A stretch of DNA of 9,054 nucleotides from Bacteroidales bacterium (GTDB taxonomy: Bacteria; Bacteroidota; Bacteroidia; Bacteroidales; Muribaculaceae): the NCBI GenBank assembly GCA_030526455.1, contig JAUNCU010000082.1, positions 2,795 through 11,848 on the forward strand, read 5' to 3'. The notes under the pieces were generated by a model. The model made no database searches. It was not told where the DNA came from and saw only the letters and a program-made list of their open reading frames with translations. Positions 7,034-9,054 of the stretch are shown here, piece after piece. Both the position numbers and the translations under genes were made by a program. Position 1 is the first letter of the stretch, and every line of letters begins with the position of its first letter.

Positions 7034-7062
7034 CGAATCACAGGAAAAACATTGGGGGACGT

Positions 7063-8352
7063 TTAATCAATGAGCGCCCATTTCCAGAATGGAATCACTT
7101 CAATATCGCCATACCGGTCGTCGATGCGGCCTTCTTCTTCAAAAGTCACAATTACCCTTCGCTGGCAATCGAGCACTTTCGGAAGTTTTGAGAGTGCACC
7201 CACCTCTCGCTCATAGGTGGCGCGGCCCGCTTCGGTGGCTTGCGATATGCTATACGACACCTGTATGGCAAGTGATTGCTCAGGCACATAGAAATCCACT
7301 TCCACATTGCCGTCGTTGTAGAAAAACACCGTGTCGGCTTCCGAATCATGCCCGAATTTCCTGAACAACTGTAGCGCCACTGCATTTTCAAGCAGCATCG
7401 ACTCTTTGTCGAACAGGAAAAGATTCAGCACACCATTGTCGATAAAATAATACTTGCAATTGCTCTCCTTCTCGGCAAGAACGGCTTTGATGTTTTTCAG
7501 TCGCAACAGCAGCCATGCCTGTTCGCAATAGTCCACATATTTAATTACCGAAGCCAGGCTCAATTTGCCCCCCACACTCGAAAGGATGTGCTGGATGCGG
7601 TTGAAAGAAATGGGGCGGCACACCGTTTCGGCCATCTTCTTCAGCATCACGCGCATGCCCAGCGCATTAGTGATTTTATTGCGGGCAATGATGTCGCCAA
7701 GATAAATCTTCTGGTACACACTTGTGATATAGTCTTGCTTAGCGGGAAGATTGATCGATGCAGGCAGTCCTCCATGCAAGAAGTAGTCGTTAAACTCCCT
7801 CACAATGGCGGCTCTCGATTCAGTGCCCATCATCTCCAATTCGCCATGCGCAATGCCTTTGGCGTCCAGGCATTCCTTGAAAGAGAAGGGGTACACCTCT
7901 TTGGCAATGAATCGCCCCCCAAGGGTAGTGTTCACCTCCCCAGAAAGCATCTTAGAATTGCTGCCGGTGAGATACACGCTATAGCCACTGTCGGCCATGC
8001 GGCGAGCAAACTTATGCCACATCTCCACATTCTGAACCTCGTCGAGAAACAGCATAGGCTTTTTCCCATACATCTCGGCATGGCATTCAAGAATGAGGTT
8101 GAAGTCCTCGGTTTGGAAACCCACCAGCCGCTCATCCTCAAAATTCAAATAAAGCATATTGCTCCAGTCGACGCCACTGGCAAGCAAACGCTGCATCTTA
8201 TGATAGAGCATATACGACTTACCCGACCTGCGCACGCCCACAAGCACGTAACAATTAAATTGGTCGATATCAATCTCACGCGGAATCACAACGTGGCATT
8301 CCACCTCCCTCTGATTGTCAAGAAGAATTTGTTTAAGCAAAGATTTATCCAT
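7063..8352 (-). CDS. AAA_14/DUF4143 family ATPase
   Basis: This 429-residue P-loop ATPase belongs to the AAA_14-plus-DUF4143 family, common and multicopy in Bacteroidetes and archaea, with no settled function. Walker A is GVRRSGKS at 39-46 and Walker B is MLFLDEVQ at 100-107. The sensor-like YLTGSNSKML follows at 127-136, the GGRF...YPFSF segment at 145-158, and FLHGGLP at 191-197. DUF4143 covers about 208-370. Its C-terminal part resembles a PD-(D/E)xK fold: D353 is present in EVDF, but the expected ExK is replaced by IQVSYS (363-368), so nuclease activity is unlikely and a binding role is more plausible. The ATG at 8352 follows a strong -7 box and fits the family start. Three palindromic repeats lie in and above its promoter, suggesting tight, perhaps autogenous, control. 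No signal peptide is seen; it should be cytoplasmic. Confidence 0.9.
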   Translation of the reverse strand: MDKSLLKQILLDNQREVECHVVIPREIDIDQFNCYVLVGVRRSGKSYMLYHKMQRLLASGVDWSNMLYLNFEDERLVGFQTEDFNLILECHAEMYGKKPMLFLDEVQNVEMWHKFARRMADSGYSVYLTGSNSKMLSGEVNTTLGGRFIAKEVYPFSFKECLDAKGIAHGELEMMGTESRAAIVREFNDYFLHGGLPASINLPAKQDYITSVYQKIYLGDIIARNKITNALGMRVMLKKMAETVCRPISFNRIQHILSSVGGKLSLASVIKYVDYCEQAWLLLRLKNIKAVLAEKESNCKYYFIDNGVLNLFLFDKESMLLENAVALQLFRKFGHDSEADTVFFYNDGNVEVDFYVPEQSLAIQVSYSISQATEAGRATYEREVGALSKLPKVLDCQRRVIVTFEEEGRIDDRYGDIEVIPFWKWALID

Positions 8353-8373
8353 ATTTGCACAGTTTTACTGCTG

Positions 8374-8406
8374 CAAATATACAAATTATTTAACGCATTA
8401 AACAAA
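8374..8406 (-). promoter_or_regulatory. Bacteroidetes promoter of the DUF4143 ATPase gene
   Basis: On the minus strand TATATTTG (8381-8374) matches the -7 consensus TAnnTTTG, and TTTG (8406-8403) is a -33 element 21 bp upstream. The predicted start point is near 8368, giving a leader of roughly 16 nt. Repeat copy 1 (8389-8403) fills the spacer between the two boxes. Confidence 0.7.
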
Positions 8407-8469
8407 AAATACCCATTTTTATTTAACGCATTAAACAAAATTACCCATTCCCTGTTTAACGGATTAAAC
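8389..8469. repeat. Three palindromic 15-bp repeats with 33-bp period (putative operators)
   Basis: TTTAACGCATTAAAC is found at 8389-8403 and 8422-8436, and TTTAACGGATTAAAC at 8455-8469. Each has dyad symmetry (TTTAA-N4-TTAAA; in copy 3 the arms extend to GTTTAA/TTAAAC). The period is exactly 33 bp. Between copies the sequence is partly conserved (CAAAA, then TACCCATT after copies 1 and 2). Copy 1 lies inside the ATPase promoter and copies 2 and 3 lie just upstream, as expected for cooperative repressor sites. This looks like operator DNA rather than coding sequence. Confidence 0.75.
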
Positions 8470-8476
8470 AAAATCG

Positions 8477-8539
8477 AGATAATTTCAAAAAACTAGAGTA
8501 AATTGAAATTATCTACCCAAAAATGCATAGATAATTTCA
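8477..8539. repeat. AGATAATTTCA motif, three copies in alternating orientation
   Basis: AGATAATTTCAA (8477-8488) is a perfect 12-bp inverted repeat with TTGAAATTATCT (8503-8514), with a 14-nt spacer. A direct copy, AGATAATTTCA, follows at 8529-8539. Copies begin at 8477, 8503 and 8529, an exact 26-bp step. It lies between the stop of the rightmost gene and the ATPase promoter region. It could be an operator array or, for minus-strand transcription, an AT-rich hairpin without a good U-tract. Confidence 0.65.
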
Positions 8540-8560
8540 GAAAACCCAGGATTTGTGAAA

Positions 8561-9054
8561 TCAGCAGAATAAGTCGTCGAGTGTCACTTGGGAGGTGACG
8601 ACCGATGAGTGCATGCCCTGCTTCACGCCATAGGTGGTGACGAAGGTGTTGCTGATTCCCTTGCGGCACTTTGTGGCGCTACAGAAGTCGGCCGCCCTTT
8701 CTCGCAAGCGCTGGGCATAGGCTTTAGTGATTTCATAGGGCGTGGTGCTGAATTTCATTTCGCAAAGGTTCACGATGCGATCGGCTCGGTCGATGATGAG
8801 GTCGATTTGAGAATGCTCGCCATTCCATTGCGACACTGCCGTGGCAATACCGCTGATGCCCAAGGCCTCCTTTATTTGGTCTAAGTGGAGCAAGCACAGC
8901 AATTCGAAACTAAACCCTTGCCACGAAGCCACCGAGGGAGAGAGCATGTTGTTGGTCCACCACCGCTCGTCTTTGCTGTGATTGTCTTTCACATATTTAA
9001 AATAGAAAAGGGTGTAGAAGTCAACGAGGCGATAGGTGAGCCCCCTCACCTTTT
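8561..9054 (-). CDS. Archaeal-type ATPase with DUF234-like nuclease fold, C-terminal part only
   Basis: Only the last 163 codons are inside the window. The codon at 9049-9047 is GTG and reads on in frame to the edge, so it is an internal valine, not a start. The segment GLTYRLVDFYTLFYFKY just inside the edge is typical of the linker that follows the P-loop and winged-helix parts in Bacteroidetes Arch_ATPase/DUF234 proteins. Counting from that valine, a conserved SPSVASWQGFSFELLCL stretch lies at 37-53, and a PD-(D/E)xK-like core follows with D83 in QIDLIID and E97-M-K99 in CEMKF, both intact. The family ending TLDDLF is present, so the 3' end is normal. The ATP-binding domain should lie beyond 9054. 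It has the same orientation as the DUF4143 ATPase, 208 bp upstream of it, but that gene has its own promoter. Function is unknown. Confidence 0.87.
   Translation of the reverse strand, partial: KVRGLTYRLVDFYTLFYFKYVKDNHSKDERWWTNNMLSPSVASWQGFSFELLCLLHLDQIKEALGISGIATAVSQWNGEHSQIDLIIDRADRIVNLCEMKFSTTPYEITKAYAQRLRERAADFCSATKCRKGISNTFVTTYGVKQGMHSSVVTSQVTLDDLFC

Noticed and set aside
7034..7062. Terminator between queG and the convergent ATPase gene
   Set aside because: The 29-bp gap shows no inverted repeat or T-tract that could form an intrinsic terminator.
6691..7191. Plus-strand open frame over the end of queG
   Set aside because: It is an Arg/Pro-rich shadow frame overlapping the iron-sulfur coding region and the convergent ATPase end.
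8286..8471. Possible 61-residue minus-strand protein built on the 33-bp repeats
   Set aside because: The sequence is explained by operator-like DNA repeats. It overlaps the ATPase start and covers its promoter, and has no start context or family resemblance.
7588..8496. Plus-strand open frame (302 codons) opposite the DUF4143 ATPase, ending in FNALN repeats
   Set aside because: The ATPase on the other strand has complete Walker motifs. The peptide repeat is only the translated 33-bp palindromic DNA repeat.
9047..9049. GTG as the start of the rightmost gene
   Set aside because: The frame stays open to the window edge and the sequence begins in mid-domain, so this is an internal valine of a truncated gene.

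Overview
The window looks like a chromosomal segment from a Bacteroidales bacterium, probably a gut member of the Muribaculaceae/Prevotellaceae/Bacteroides type. This rests on promoter-like TAnnTTTG boxes, A/T-rich leaders without clear Shine-Dalgarno sites, and gene families typical of that order: a DUF2723 membrane protein, a short beta-repeat secreted protein, and AAA ATPases with DUF4143 or DUF234-like C-termini. The species cannot be told from the sequence. There are no rRNA or tRNA genes, no CRISPR array and no recognisable transposase.

Left part (1-1705). A small secreted protein made of five 16-17-residue repeats (23-448, minus) is transcribed leftwards. An AT-richer gene follows (671-1492, plus), encoding a short DUF1016/YhcG-type PD-(D/E)xK nuclease. 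It ends in a strong hairpin (1506-1550). The gene and hairpin lie between two perfect 48-bp direct repeats (590-637 and 1552-1599), so they look like a discrete cassette placed upstream of the next gene.

Centre (1706-7033). A core-like, higher-GC plus-strand block holds a 1212-residue DUF2723 (TMEM260-like, GT-C type) membrane protein, a clear intrinsic terminator, a CE4 polysaccharide deacetylase, and queG (epoxyqueuosine reductase). The last two overlap by 35 nt and are probably cotranscribed. DUF2723 and CE4 both point to glycan work at the cell envelope; QueG completes queuosine in tRNA.

Right part (7063-9054). Two minus-strand AAA-type ATPase genes lie head to tail. The first is a complete AAA_14/DUF4143 protein. 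The second is the C-terminal part of an archaeal-type ATPase with a DUF234-like nuclease fold, cut by the window end. Between them (8353-8560) is a dense regulatory-looking region. It holds a good Bacteroidetes promoter with a palindromic 15-bp element repeated three times at an exact 33-bp period, the first copy inside the promoter spacer. A second motif follows, present three times at a 26-bp period in alternating orientation. This iteron-like control region and the repeat-bounded nuclease cassette are the most unusual things here.
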